Assembly: GCA_027922465.2 (NCBI GenBank)
Contig: BQMF02000013.1
Coordinates: 1,916,893-1,980,892, forward strand
Reading direction: 5' to 3'
Origin: Turritopsis dohrnii
Taxonomy: Eukaryota > Cnidaria > Hydrozoa > Anthoathecata > Oceaniidae
DNA: 64,000 bases
The notes under the pieces were generated by a model. That model was not told the origin of the DNA. It worked only from the letters and a program-made list of their open reading frames with translations, and ran no database searches. Every line of letters starts with the position of its first letter. Position 1 is the first letter of the stretch. A program made the translations under genes and the position numbers. This document shows positions 48,290 to 59,934 of this stretch, piece by piece.

Positions 48290-49640
48290 GTCTCAAAATA
48301 CAACGTTGCCGAATTGCCAAATTATGTTCGAATCTAATAAAATGACTGGCAAATTCAAAATCGGCAACTTCTAATTGTGACTTGTAGAAATTTTTATGAA
48401 TATTGCGGAAATTTCTAAGCTTCAATCCCGGACAAAAATTGTGGCAAAACTGATGTTTTTCATGAAGAATTCAAATACCCCCTCCCCCAGCATCAATGTT
48501 TTGAGTTGTGTCCAGCCAGAGGTTCAAAAAAACATTGATAACATTGATGGTGGGGGAAGGGGGGCCTCATGACGTGAATTTCATGCTTTTGCCACAATAT
48601 TTTGTCCGGGATTGTTGATTCAAATTTGGCCCGAATTACCCATTTCTGGTCAAATCTGACAAAATGACTGACAAATTCGTAATCAGCACCTTTCAAATGT
48701 GATCGGCGCAAATTTTTTTGAAATTTGAAGAACTTTCTAAATTTGGTCCAAATTTGACCTAAATTGCCCAATTTTAGTAAAACCTGGCAAAATAATTGTC
48801 AAATTTGAAATCAACACGTTTCAAATGTGGTCTTTGCAAAATTTCCTGAAAATTGAAGAACTTTCGAAATTTGGTCCAAATTTGGCCTAAATTGGCCAAT
48901 TTTAGTCAAACCTGGCAACATCATTGTCATATTCGAAATCAGCACCTTTCAAATGTGATCCGTGCAAATTTTTGTGAAAATTGAAGAATTTACGAAATTT
49001 GGTCCAAATTTGGTCTAAATTGGCCAATTTTAGTCAAACCTGACAAAATCTTTGTCAAATTTGAAATCAGCACCTTTCAATTGTGCTCTGTGCAAATTTT
49101 CCTGAAAATTGAAGAACTTTCGAAATTTGGTCCAAATTTGGCCTAAATTGGCCAATTTTAGTCAAACCTGCCAATATCATTGTCAAATTCGAAATCGGCA
49201 CTTTTCAATTGTGATCCGTGCAAAATTTCATGAAAATTGAAGAATTTACGAAATTTGGTCCAAATTTGGCCTAAATTGGCCAATTTTAGTCAAACCTGAC
49301 AAAATCTTTGTCAAATTTGAAATCAGCACCTTTCAATTGTGATCCGTGCAAAATTTCATGAAAATTGAAGAACTTTCGAAATTTGGTCCAAATTTGGCCT
49401 AAATTGCCCAATTTTAGTCAAACCTGGCAATATCATTGTCAAATTTGAAATCAGCACCTTTCAATTGTGCTCTGTGCAAATTTTCATGAAAATTGAAGAA
49501 CTTTCGAAATTTGGTCCAAATTTGGCCTAAATTGACAATTTTAGTCAAACCTGGCAATATCATTGTCAAATTTGAAATCAGCACCTTTCAATTGTGCTGT
49601 GTGCAAATTTTCATGAAAATTGGTCAACTGGAAGTCCTAA
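48290..49640. repeat. 128-bp satellite array
   Basis: The landmark GGTCCAAATTTG recurs at 48745, 48873, 49001, 49129, 49257, 49385 and 49513, an exact 128-bp period over seven units. A diverged unit at about 48300-48424 is split off by a MITE at 48425-48614. Within units, short words such as AAATTTGGCC and TTGGCCAATTTTAG suggest an older internal repetition. Minus-strand ORFs over the array are read-through of the repeat and are not genes. Confidence 0.9.
48425..48614. mobile_element. MITE inserted in the satellite
   Basis: The ends CAATCCCGGACAAAAATTG and TTTTGTCCGGGATTG are inverted repeats, extended inward by TGTGGCAAAA on both arms. A second inner inverted pair, ATCAATGTT and AACATTGAT, is also present. 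It interrupts an otherwise tandem array. Confidence 0.65.
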
Positions 49641-49704
49641 TTTGACCAAATTTGCGAATTCGGCAACGATGTCATGTAAACGCTGCACGAAAACGTTCAT
49701 AACT

Positions 49705-49760
49705 TGGAGGAGGAGTAGTAGTAGGAGGAGAAACCACGGGTATTTTAAATACTTTACTCC
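49705..49760. repeat. GGA/GTA trinucleotide tract with CCACGGGT, second copy
   Basis: GGAGGAGGAGTAGTAGTAGG followed by CCACGGGTATTTTAAATAC, closely matching 34862-34926. It lies just right of the satellite array and may be the terminal part of the element that carries the satellite. Confidence 0.45.
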
Positions 49761-49888
49761 ACCACGGGTGTCCTAAAGTCAATAATATTCCGTATGCTTA
49801 GTGTCAACTTTATTTTGCGATGAAAACTGTTTAAAACCAACAAGATGATAAAATTAAATAATGGATACTTTTGAGCATCTATATACTA

Positions 49889-50668
49889 ATACGCGCTGTG
49901 CATACCACTTTTTTCACGCTTTCACTCTCTAAAATTTCGGGTCGTTTTTGCGGTCACTTATTCATAATGGAGTGTCAGACCACGGCGGTTAATATTTTTC
50001 TACGATTAGTATAGGGGAAAACATTGCATTGGATTTAATCGTTTCAAATATGTTTTGATTATTCGTGAGATCAAACAATAGACAACAACGAAAGTATTGC
50101 GCGAAGATTTATTAATTTTTTTAGGGTAAGTACGCTTTAGAACTTTTTTGTTTGTTTGTTTTGTTTTTTCTTATAGTATTAATAGGGTTTCTGCGTCATT
50201 ACTTTTCAAATAATACGGGATTGAAGAAATGAATATCATGGTTTTTAATCATGACGGTCTGGGTTCGTAAAGAAAATCGCAATTGTTTTTAATTCACATT
50301 TCGACACTTTTACGACTTTCGCGTTTGGCTTTTATTTACATTGGGGTGTGGATTCCATGAACAGTTACAGCGATTTTAATCTTTTTGTTGTTTACCTGTA
50401 CGCACAATTTATTTTTACTACTGCATACATCGTATCGTGAAAGATTTATTACGAATATTTTGATGTGTTTCCAGATCTTCTGATTAAAAAGCTTTTCTGT
50501 TCATACTAAATATGCTTTAACCGAATACCTAAAGATTTTTAATTAAAAGAGTGATGAGTGTTTTTTTCTGTATTGACGTTAGATATTTTTAATCATGGGG
50601 AACCATTGAATTGCATCTTCAATTTATACATATGTAAAAAGTGAAAAAAGTGGACGCACAGCGCGTAT
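49889..50668. mobile_element. TIR element, ATACGCGCTGTGC ends
   Basis: The left end ATACGCGCTGTGCATACCAC continues CTTTTTTCAC. The right end is GTGAAAAAAGTGGACGCACAGCGCGTAT. They form inverted repeats of about 28 bp. The 780-bp body shows no transposase. Confidence 0.6.
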
Positions 50669-52148
50669 TTTTTTTTTTTTGATGAATTAAAACCCGTGTT
50701 TTACGCGCTGTTCTACACGGGATACTACATTCTAAACAACATTCTACATTCCAAACAATTGAGGAACTTTATCATACTAAAATTCATTATAATAAGCCTT
50801 TCTCTCTGTTCAGCTCACATCGATTAAAACCTGTAAAAATTTTTTGCACGGGTTACTAGTAATTTACTAATGGCTGTATAAAACCCATTCAATTATTAAA
50901 AGCAATCTAAGTAAAAATAGCCAACACGTAATAACATCACTACTCGTTGAAACAACTTCATCGGTTTACTTGATCAAACAAGATTAAAATGACTATTGGA
51001 CCAAAACCCATGAAACAGCATTTCAACATTGACGTCGTTTTACAACGGAAACGCTATATGCCTTTTCGAATTGCCGGCTATTTCTAATAGCAGTGAAGAT
51101 GTTATAAAAGCAGGGGCGGATCTAGGATTTAATTTTTTTTGCCAAACACACATAAGGGCGCAATCGATGAAATTTACGCCACTTTACGCCCAATCTAATA
51201 CATACTTTTCGAAATGTAAAAAATCTCGAATTCATTCGTCCTAACGTAAGGAGTGTTATAATGCAAGCCTGTATTGTTGCACTAATGGAGTAAGGGAAAT
51301 AAACAAAAGAAAACTAATTGAGTATGAATGGAATGTATTGAACTACTTTATGTAGGCCAAAATAATATTTTCTGCCAGATTGGAGGTTAAGTAAATAACC
51401 AATAAATTCATCTGTTATCTTCTTCATTTTCTTGATTGCTTGTACATGAACAGGAAGAATCCATCAAATGAAAACATACTTGTAATGAATCAAATAAATA
51501 AATTTTCTATCACCTATACCATGATAGGTTGGAGCACTCAGATAAATACATGATATTTCATCTATGTACTGGTCAAGATGGTAAGATAGAAAGAAAAGAA
51601 AAGAAATTATGTTAAGAAATAGAGTAAAATGACCAAAATCAAAGTTACAGACAAGCTCCTTGATCATTATCCGGCAGCAAAATAAAAACAGATTTTTGCA
51701 CTAGGCGTTCATCAAATCAAATAGTATACCCTACTCTAAAAAAGATCCATGGTTAAATAATTAATGTCAACCACCATATAGTAAAAGATGGTGTTTCCAG
51801 AAATCCCTGAGACAAGTCCAAGAACCTATATATAAAACTACACAACAACAGATAAATAATGTACTGCTTCCTTTTAAATAAGAGCTACAACATTTTTTCC
51901 AGAATTTAATGTAGCATAGGAAACAAAAAGTCAAACTAAAACATTATGTAATTACCTTTTTCAAAAGATGTATAATTATGTATAAGAATAAGATTTTTAT
52001 TCTTTGTTTATGTGTATAAACTCTCAATATATTATAACTTCATTTTCTTATCACTCACGCCCTTTCTCTCTATAGTAAATTAAAAAGATATTATAGTATT
52101 AATGATAACTTGCGATGAGAAGTTTAACCTATACACTATCTTATTATA
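50669..52148. other. Non-coding stretch with one hAT-like terminus
   Basis: At 51113 the sequence CAGGGGCGGATCTAGGATTT has the form of a hAT-type terminal repeat. No matching right end was securely found. No gene is recognised. Confidence 0.4.
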
Positions 52149-52313
52149 CAGTGGCGGATTTAGAGGTATGTCGAAATTTGTGTAGGAGAGTGTTAGCAAT
52201 CTAACCATAAAAGAAAAGCGTCCAAATAATCCCATTGGTAATATAAATTGAATTCACAAATTATGTTAATGCTCTCCTACACAAATTTCGACATACCTCT
52301 AGATCCACCACTG
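52149..52313. mobile_element. Short hAT-like MITE
   Basis: The ends CAGTGGCGGATTTAGAGGTA and TACCTCTAGATCCACCACTG are inverted repeats that continue for about 44 bp (TGTCGAAATTTGTGTAGGAG on both arms). It is 165 bp. CAGTGGCGGA ends are typical of hAT non-autonomous elements, but the expected 8-bp duplication is imperfect here (TTATTATA and TTATATAC). Confidence 0.7.
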
Positions 52314-53108
52314 TTATATACATCATAAAATATGCATTTCATAAAGTGAATGTAAGATTTCGAAAATTAAATATACATATATATCTCAGAAACTGGAAGT
52401 AAGTAATACTAACAAGAGTCTTTTTGATCTCTATCATATTGGTTCATATCATTTTGGACACAGGATCCTTTTAAAGTTCTTTAATTCAAAACCAGACAGT
52501 CATCTCGAACCAAGAAAAATTATACTGAACTGTACAAATAAGTTACCAGGTAGAGATACTGGTGCTAAAAAAACCATGCAGCTGCCTACGCAAAACAACT
52601 CAGAAAAATAACAATGACTTTGTGTATTATAAACTCAGTCATTCAAACGTAACTCCATAACATTTACAGATGCATTTTTGGTTAACAGAAACAGATACCA
52701 AAAATATTTATATACATCATTAATCAATAAAGAATAGGCTTCGGTTCAGTTGACACAAACAAACTTATTATACATAGCTGAGCTAATAATTAACTGTCAA
52801 CGAATTATGGTGCTAATAATCCATGCTAATCATTTATATATATTACATAAAATAATAAAACACTTGCTTTAAAGCAGCCACAATGTTTTCATTTCGCAAA
52901 AGCAAAAGAAGAGACATAACTCGAAAAAAAATGCTTTTCCTATATTTTGAAGTCAGTTTTCAACAGATGTATTAAGTGAATTCAAAATTTCCTAATTAAT
53001 ACTTCATTATTGCTATCAAAAGCTGCAACGATGTTTTCTAACGAATCCATGTTGAACTGGGTCTAATTCGAAGGTCCCCACGGTCGTTTTGTGCAGCTTT
53101 GGTGACCA
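52314..53108. other. Non-coding stretch
   Basis: No gene or recognisable repeat. Confidence 0.5.
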
Positions 53109-53270
53109 TTCATTCAATAAAGTGTGTAAACCCATGGTTGTACCTTAGGCAAATTTTCTTCTGGTTCATTCATTTAAAGTGTGTAAACCCATGGCTCCTT
53201 AGGCAAATTTTCTTCCAGTTCATTCATTAAAGTGTGTAAACCCGGGGCTCCTTAGGCAAATTTTCTTCGC
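53109..53270. repeat. Minisatellite, about 53-57-bp unit
   Basis: Three imperfect tandem copies with the landmark AGTGTGTAAACCC at 53121, 53178 and 53231, each followed by CTTAGGCAAATTTTCTTC. Confidence 0.75.
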
Positions 53271-53585
53271 CTAAGGTGAGTGTTAGGCACTAGTCTGTGT
53301 TGTCAATGTGACTATGAGAAGGCGTTCTCGGGGCAGAGATCACTACCATAAACTCAAGCTGTAAAAAACATTAATTTTTAACATCATGGCGCGCGCCGCG
53401 CCTCGCCGGGAGAATAATAATCCTATTTGGGAAAGAAAGGATCGGGCGGATTGGATGCGGGAATCTTGATATTTTCGATTATTTTCTGATTATTGTAGTA
53501 ATACAATACCTTTTTCATACAATTTTATGAAAAACGTTATTTAACTGATTTTGGGTTAGGCATTTGCCTAAGTTGCCTAACCCTG

Positions 53586-53599
53586 GATCCGCCCCTGAA
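53586..53599. repeat. hAT-like terminal repeat, right end
   Basis: GGATCCGCCCCTG is the inverted form of the CAGGGGCGGATC terminus seen at 51113. The inner sequences of the two ends differ, so they may belong to different elements. Confidence 0.35.
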
Positions 53600-53787
53600 A
53601 AGCACCGTTAGATAGGTTGTGGTATCTTTTGGTCCATGTAAAAACTTTTTGCGTGTTTTTGATCGATCTTTGACAAAGATTAAAATTGCAAACGATATTT
53701 GCATTAAAGACTTAATGAGGGAGGTAATTAGGTCGGCCAGTTAGGTTTCGACCGGTCAATATCTAATGTAATTTAGATTGATCTAAT

Positions 53788-53790
<3 letters not shown>

Positions 53791-53828
<38 letters not shown>
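53791..53828. repeat. AT microsatellite
   Basis: About 19 AT units immediately left of the Ginger-like element. Confidence 0.9.
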
Positions 53829-53832
<4 letters not shown>

Positions 53833-54919
53833 ACGGGGATTGTGATAAATTCGGAGATTATGCATATTAACCAGTTATTTTACATAAATCCCGGCCAAAT
53901 TGGGTAATTTGATTAATACAGACTTTTTCATCAAATTTCCCGGTTATTTTATATAATTCCCATAGAGAATGGAGAATGTGATTAAAAAGTGTATTATTTG
54001 TCAAATTCACCGGCTAGTATGCATAATTTCTAGGTTGTTTTGGGGAATATGTAAAATCTCCGGAATGGGTTGGGAATTGTGCTAAAACAGAATTGCAAGA
54101 AAAGAAGACGTATCGTTTCTTTGTTTTACGTCGTTTATTAAGTTATACCTTACCGCGTCAAGCTTGCTCGGATTAAAAAGAAGCTCTTCTCGGAAGAAGA
54201 TTATTTAGCTATAAAAAGCGAAAAAGGGTATGTTTCAATACTTTTCAAGTTAGTTAATGTAGTATCTCCAAGAAAAATAACGTCGTTCTATTTTTATAAA
54301 GCTTTTTTTTTTATAAATAACCAGCAAACGATGATAAAACGAAACTAGAAGACTTAGAAAACAAAACTAACAAAAGAGTAAAACTTAACATAACAATGTC
54401 TTTTATTTATTGTCACAGAGTAAGCAGCTGTGGCACTTAGAAGTACACAAATTTTTAGCTTTTCTACACGAGCACGAATTGCTTGGGCAAGCTGTCTTAC
54501 ATTTGGACAGCTTGTAGCCTTGCCCACCAGATAACGATGACTTTCCCGCGCATTCTCGTAGTGATATATCAGTTGAAGGGACATCAACAATATCGATGAT
54601 TCCTGCTGTGCTAGTTGTGAATTGATCTCGATTATGCAAAAAAAAATCTTATTTTCTCATTAATCTTATCACTTCATCCTATACAAAAGAATAACAGGTT
54701 GATAAATAACACTTCCCAAAAACGAATGGTTGTTATGTAAAATAACCGGTGAAAGTAACGAACCTCATGATATTTGTTACATATACCAACGTTAATGGGA
54801 ATTATAGAAAATGACCGGTTATTATGCAAAATTACCCAAAAGAGAAACCAATTTTTGGTTGTTATGCATAATAACCGGGGAATATGCATAATTCCCAATT
54901 TATCATATTCCCCGTAACA
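53829..54919 (-). mobile_element. Ginger-like DNA transposon derivative
   Basis: The ends TGTTACGGGGATTGTGATAA and the inverted form ending TTATCATATTCCCCGTAACA are terminal repeats with the TGT...ACA tips of Ginger elements. Both flanks read TATA, consistent with a 4-bp duplication, though the left flank is an AT run. Arms contain repeated TAACCGG / ATGCATAAT words over roughly 100-150 bp. Inside, the minus strand keeps a Cys-rich reading frame like the C-terminus of Ginger/KRBA2-type integrase proteins. The DDE integrase core is absent, so this is an internally deleted copy. Superfamily assignment is inference. Confidence 0.55.
54403..54639 (-). pseudogene. Cys-rich C-terminal fragment of a transposon integrase protein
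   Basis: The 78-residue frame has a terminal segment with cysteines in the pattern CKTACPSNSCSCRKAKNLC then TSKCHSC. This kind of CxC...C...CH module is found at the C-terminus of KRBA2-like, Ginger-derived integrase proteins. The catalytic region that should precede it is missing; the ATG here is probably internal. It lies wholly inside the TIR element at 53829-54919. The alternative is an unrelated small Cys-rich protein. Confidence 0.45.
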
Positions 54920-55011
54920 TATATAACAGCTAAGTGGAGAATAAAAAACTATGGAGAGCTTGTTGGTGTCGTATTCATTCTTTAGAAAAAGCAAGGGTTT
55001 CAGCTTGGTTA

Positions 55012-55450
55012 AACGGGGGCCTCGGTTTGTCGAGATAACTTTTTATTTTCTGTTTATATGAGGAACATTCAATCCGGCAAACCGGGCCAGATGTGATCAC
55101 GTGGTTTCGTTTTGATTTTCTAAGCGGGTAGAAATTCAAAATGGCACACATAGAGAAACATATTTTATGTTATTGCCATTAAACTTTGTTTCCCTTTCTT
55201 CCACCCGCCATCTTGAAAATTAAGAAAAGCAAGTTTAATATGCGAATGCGCATATTATTTTAACTTCAGCCCGTTTTGCCGGACTGAATCAAAAAATGTG
55301 TTTACGTGGGAAATCTCAGCCCGGAAAAGCGAGATCTCGGTTTTCCGGGCTGATTTTTTCTCATATAAACGCACTTTTATTTCTAAGTTAAAGTCACGAG
55401 TCAGCCGAGATCTCAGCAAATCGAGGCTCTCGGTTAAGCGGGCTGAACCG
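55012..55450. mobile_element. MITE, CGAGATCTCG-rich ends
   Basis: The left part (CCTCGGTTTGTCGAGAT ... TTTATATGAG) and right part (CTCATATAAAC ... ATCTCAGCAAATCGAGGCTC) form an imperfect inverted repeat with palindromic GAGATCTC words. A related block lies at 55740-55850 (TTTACATGAGAGG ... GCGAGATCTCGC). Boundaries are approximate. Confidence 0.4.
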
Positions 55451-56506
55451 GGCCGATTCTAATTCTAATAAGGGCTAAATCCACTCGTCTGTTTCTGCAC
55501 GACTTGACAACTATAATACAAATATTGGAATTGTCGAAGTTGCCTTCATTGACAAACCTTGTTCTACGGGGGATGTCATTTAAGGAAATACCGTCATGTC
55601 TCATTGAAAACATATTCTCAATTGACTGTATCCAGGAAAATAGACATCTGTAATTTTTAAAATATTTATTTTGTTGAATTATAAATATTTGGAATGCTTG
55701 GAAAAACATTTTATAAAATGGTATTCTGAGTACTAAGAGGCTGTTTACATGAGAGGCGGGACGGGACATTTGCTGGGACGGAACGAAAAATGGGATGACT
55801 TTATCCCGCCGGCTTGAGAAAAGCGAGATCTCGCCTAACCGGGACCTATGGTATCTAATGGTATAAAAGTCACAACGAGCAAACAACCATTCAAAAAGTT
55901 AAACTAATTTTAAAGTCGGAGCTACTTTTTGTCCGGACACACTATTCATGCATAGCCAAATCACCATATAGCTGAAAGCAGGAGTTTGTGTTCTATTTAT
56001 ATTTATATCGATTTGTCTGTCCGACATAAAACAAGTATTTTTGTAACAGACCCACCTGGGCTAGAAGAGTGAACGGAAAGGAAGGAAAAGAAGAAAAATA
56101 CCGATTTTAATATATATTTTGCCCTATGGGGAAATATAAAACAAAAGCCTGATGGCACGTACACGATTGCAATCAATTCAGCTCATAAGAAAAAAAAACT
56201 TTAGCCTGAGATGAAAAGTATTACAGATATGAACAAGCATGCTTACTATGCATGTCCAATTTTCACTCCTTGAACATAATATTTTCCGACATCGCGATCT
56301 GACACGGGACGAAAGCATGTGACTAACCTCATAGATATTCAAACTGATAACTAATTGATATGCCCTAAAGGTCATTCGTTCTTGATGCTAACATCATATC
56401 TCGGAATAATTGAATTTTTCAGTCTTTCGGCTTGCAGGTTCCAAAACTCTTTTGGTTCATTAAACATTTCAACATGTCTTCAACAGAAAACCGCTGTGAA
56501 AAATCT
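55451..56506. other. Non-coding stretch
   Basis: The minus-strand ORF 55434-55886 overlaps MITE-like sequence and has no recognisable domain; no gene is called. Confidence 0.4.
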
Positions 56507-57277
56507 CCTTAATCGGATTAACTTTTGCGAGATTAATTTTTGCGATTTTTTGCCTTTTTCGCGAAAGTTTATATCGCGAAAAACACGTGAAATCGTTGGA
56601 GCGCGAAAATTAATCCACGCGAAATTTTTCAAAGTACCCGATTTTCGGGTTTATTTTCTTTCTTTTTTTTTCTTTTTGTTCTTTCATGGGATCAAGAAAT
56701 GACAAAAGGGTATATAACACAAGTTGAATCAATATTTTCCCTCAAAAGATGTCACATACATCACTAAATTACATTTTATCTAATCTAACATTATGACATT
56801 TTCTTCTTGTTTTTTCTTTTCTGAAGGCACTGTTTTGGATACTTCTCGGAACATTTTTCTTATGTCCATGGATTTAAGCTCCGTTTTGTTTCTTGGTTGC
56901 AATGTCATTCTTAGGGCATTTCCTCTTTTCTGAAGGTCCCTACTCCTTTTTCAGATTGTTGCTAAGTATGGAGGCAAAAGCTATTCCTACCAAATCTCCT
57001 AGCAATTGGAGAGGAGAAAGGCTTTGGAAGAGGTAGATGTCAATTTACGTTCAACGTTAGAGGTGAGCGCAATTGTTATTGCGTTATACAATCTAACAGT
57101 TGATGAAATAGAAGGCTACCTTAATTTTTACCTGAAGAGTCTATTTTTTTCAATCATAAACCTTCTGACCGCGAAAATAAATCCACAAGAAATTTTTCGA
57201 AACAACCATTCGCGAAAATGAATCCAAAAGTTCAAAAACTCGCGAAAATTAATCTCACAAAAATTAATCCGATTAAA
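56507..57277. mobile_element. TIR element with TTAATTTTCGCGA subrepeats
   Basis: The left end CCTTAATCGGATTAACTTTT and right end AAAATTAATCCGATTAAAG are inverted repeats, each followed inward by several CGCGAAAATTAATC-type units. The centre (56930-57130) includes a short open frame (56-70 codons) without a recognised domain, possibly captured sequence. Confidence 0.65.
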
Positions 57278-58387
57278 GTAATAAACGTTGGTTAAATTAT
57301 TTTGTTGGAGGAATTTGTCTATAAACTTTGTATCCAAATTTTCCGGTTGGAAAAAGAAAGAGGAAAGCTAATTCTTCAGCAAACTGATCAGTAAAAAAGC
57401 TTGCGGTTGCTTGTTTTCACCAGGGACAATATCTAAAATTTCTTCCGACGGGCTGTGAAAATTATAATATTACACATATTACACTACTGACACAGTCATT
57501 ACTAATGGATTCTCAGCTTCTAGGTTACATCTACTTCTATAGGGAAAATAGTTTCATCCTGTTCAGCTACAGTGCCTGCATCAGATAAACAAAGCAATGC
57601 GTGGGTAATGCTATCTATGTTTACCAATACATTTGAATAAAAAGGGTTACAAACATGAAGAGCATTATTTAACACATTGGTCGAACACTTTCAAAAAGTC
57701 ACGAACCCTATAGGATAACTTTCTTTTCAATTTTACAAACAATAATCCACTACTATCAATATCTTGAGGAAGGCAGCTGTTTACAACTTCAACTTGAACT
57801 GATGTGTTACAAATAGCACCTTTGAGTTTTGGCTGCTGCCCCTTAAGCATTATAACAATTTTTTTAAATAAATCAAAATAAGCAAACTGAAGAATTGCAT
57901 AAGTTATACTCTTAAATGACAGTGAGGAAATTAATTTTATTAATAATTATTAGAGCATAATAAAACCGTTTGTTCCCCTCCGGAGATGACAGAAGAAGGT
58001 ACCACAAATTAAAGAATTACAAATGGACGTTTTATAACTGAAGACTTCCAAGTTATTGGCATACAGTTATACATGCAATTAAGAAGGAATAATAGCACAA
58101 CAAGGTACTCTGTAATCTAAAAAGTCTAAAAGCTTAAAATGAAAAGTCAGTCCATTGAAGGCTCAAGAGAGAGCTGGCACACACAATACTGTCTGGTCAG
58201 AGATATTCACTTTCATCAAAATACCAGATGTTGTCATGCAATGTTTAATTGCATGGTAATCCAAAAGTCACAACAATATTCCTTCATCTGTCAAATGCAA
58301 CTTTTGTCTGACTACTGAATGAAGCAACTTAATGATGGAGCCAAAGTTAGCAAAATCATAATTTTTTTAAAATAAATATTGTAAATT
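57278..58387. other. Non-coding stretch
   Basis: No gene is recognised; the minus-strand ORF at 57665-57850 has no signature. Confidence 0.5.
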
Positions 58388-58852
58388 TCAGGTCGAATAT
58401 TGATTTTTTTTGGGAGAATGTTTGTGTGAAAAATCAGAGTTTTTAAGTGGATTATTCAGTCTTTTTAATGGGAGGATCTTTGATTTTAATGGGAGAATCT
58501 TTGATTTTTTAAAGGGGGGCGAGCAAACAATAACTGTTACAGGTGTTCTTGACCCACTCAACTGACGCCATATGTTGTTTACCCGTCTCAACATTGATAC
58601 ATAAATGGTAATCTCTTGACCTTTTTCATTTTTTTTCTTGAACTTCCCACTCTTGCTTCTGCTCTTCAAAAAGTCATTAAAAGATTTAACAACAGCACCT
58701 TTGCTTATACTTGTCGCTGAACAGTTGCTGCTGCTAGATTCGCCTTGACTTGATGACATCGGCTTTGTTTTTGTAACACAAGAGTGGCAGAACTGGGCTT
58801 CTTCATTCAACCGTACTCCACAGTGAGTGCAAAACATTGTATTAAGAGACAC
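58388..58852 (-). CDS. Zinc-ribbon protein, uncharacterised, probably partial
   Basis: The 154-residue frame starts MSLNTMFCTHCGVRLNEEAQ and continues FCHSC, a CxxC...CxxC zinc ribbon at residues 8-26. A Ser-rich linker, a basic segment (about 65-85) and an ITIYVSMLRR...SGSRTPVTV stretch follow. The last arrangement resembles an uncharacterised cnidarian zinc-ribbon family in which a similar INVG...RG..LP.TV stretch continues into further exons. The final 40 residues (KKSKILPLKSKILPLK...) are translated from AAAGATTCTCCC subrepeats, so the true coding end is probably earlier, perhaps at a splice donor. Function unknown. It sits between two inverted subrepeat arrays and could be part of a mobile element. 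Confidence 0.45.
   Translation of the reverse strand: MSLNTMFCTHCGVRLNEEAQFCHSCVTKTKPMSSSQGESSSSNCSATSISKGAVVKSFNDFLKSRSKSGKFKKKNEKGQEITIYVSMLRRVNNIWRQLSGSRTPVTVIVCSPPFKKSKILPLKSKILPLKRLNNPLKNSDFSHKHSPKKNQYST
58395..58520. repeat. AAAGATTCTCCC subrepeats, left (inverted) array
   Basis: On the plus strand GGGAGAATCTTTGATTTT-type units recur about three times, with a looser one near 58412. They are the reverse complement of the units at 58976-59064. Confidence 0.6.
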
Positions 58853-58975
58853 TAACTAAACTTGCTAAAGAACCCTTGCCTTGTTAATGCACTATTCTCG
58901 CAAATACGAGGTTAAAGGCAATAAATAGCTTGCCGGTCGCCGATAATAAACATGGCGACGAAGCTTGATAAAAAG

Positions 58976-59064
58976 CAAAGATTCTCCCTCAAAAAAACAA
59001 AAGATTCTTCGGTTACAAAACAAAGATTCTCTCTTAATTTTTCAAAGATTCTTCCTCAAAAAGT
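58976..59064. repeat. AAAGATTCTCCC subrepeats, right array
   Basis: Four units of the AAAGATTCTCCCTCAAAA type on the plus strand. Their translation produces the Lys/Ser-rich ORF at 58952-59179, which I do not call a gene. Confidence 0.6.
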
Positions 59065-59179
59065 TAAACATTTTTTGACCCTTCTCGGCCACCGCACATT
59101 CTCTACATATGTATGTTTCGAAAATGAGGAGGAGCAATATTTTTTTAATCTTGTTAACGCACTTCACCGTTGTTGTTAA

Positions 59180-59931
59180 ACTTAAAAGTGGTTAGATTAG
59201 AGTACATAATAAGTACAGCGAAGGAGTGTTGATGTCATATTTTTGAAATGGAATCATTTTTCAAATGTGTTTGAAGCAAGGAGACAGAAGATTTTCCAGC
59301 GATATGTAATCTTTGTTTTGGAGGTTTAGGAAATGTAGCGTATGCTATCTTATTAACCTTCCACGTACAATAACGTACACAAGAGAAAATACTGTTGCAC
59401 GATCATCAAATGATGCTCAAATGACGCAGGTACAGTGATTTTTTGAACCCTGCATCACCATGGTTCAGAACACAGTGTAAATTCGAAGATAAATATTAGG
59501 ATAAAGCAGCCACAAACATGTACATATATATTATATGTAGTAACAAATACATAAAATCGATGTTAATCCAAATATATAACTATGAGGTGCCTGATCAAAA
59601 AAGAACCAAATAAGTAAGTAAGTAAGTGCATAACTGCAGCTTATAAGCAACTGACTTGATAACCGAAGTCAAACTAAACTAAACTAAATAAATAACAATA
59701 AGGATAAATAAATAACAACAAGATTCGCAAAAATGCGACTATATATTTCCCCAAAGTTGCGAAACTTTTGTCAATTATTGTGTGTACATTGATAACCATG
59801 AGAAAATTGTATCATAAAATAATTACAATGGTATAACTACCATCAATCTGATACTCAGATAAAAAATGTTGTCCTTTACTAATCAGGGTGGAATTGAATT
59901 TAATACCACAAAAGAACTTATTTTGACCTTA
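59180..59931. other. Non-coding stretch
   Basis: No gene is recognised. AAGT and AACTAAA microsatellites occur at about 59612-59628 and 59680-59700. Confidence 0.5.
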
Positions 59932-59934
59932 TTA

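Noticed and set aside
48159..48771. Two minus-strand ORFs over the satellite (88 and 92 codons)
   Set aside because: Repeat read-through and MITE sequence; the apparent similarity between them only reflects the 128-bp unit.
51113..53599. One 2.5-kb hAT element joining the CAGGGGCGGATC ends at 51113 and 53599
   Set aside because: Inner sequences next to the two ends differ and the flanks share only AAAAG, not an 8-bp duplication.
58952..59179. 75-codon plus-strand ORF starting MATKLDKK
   Set aside because: Mostly a translation of the AAAGATTCTCCC subrepeats; no domain is visible.
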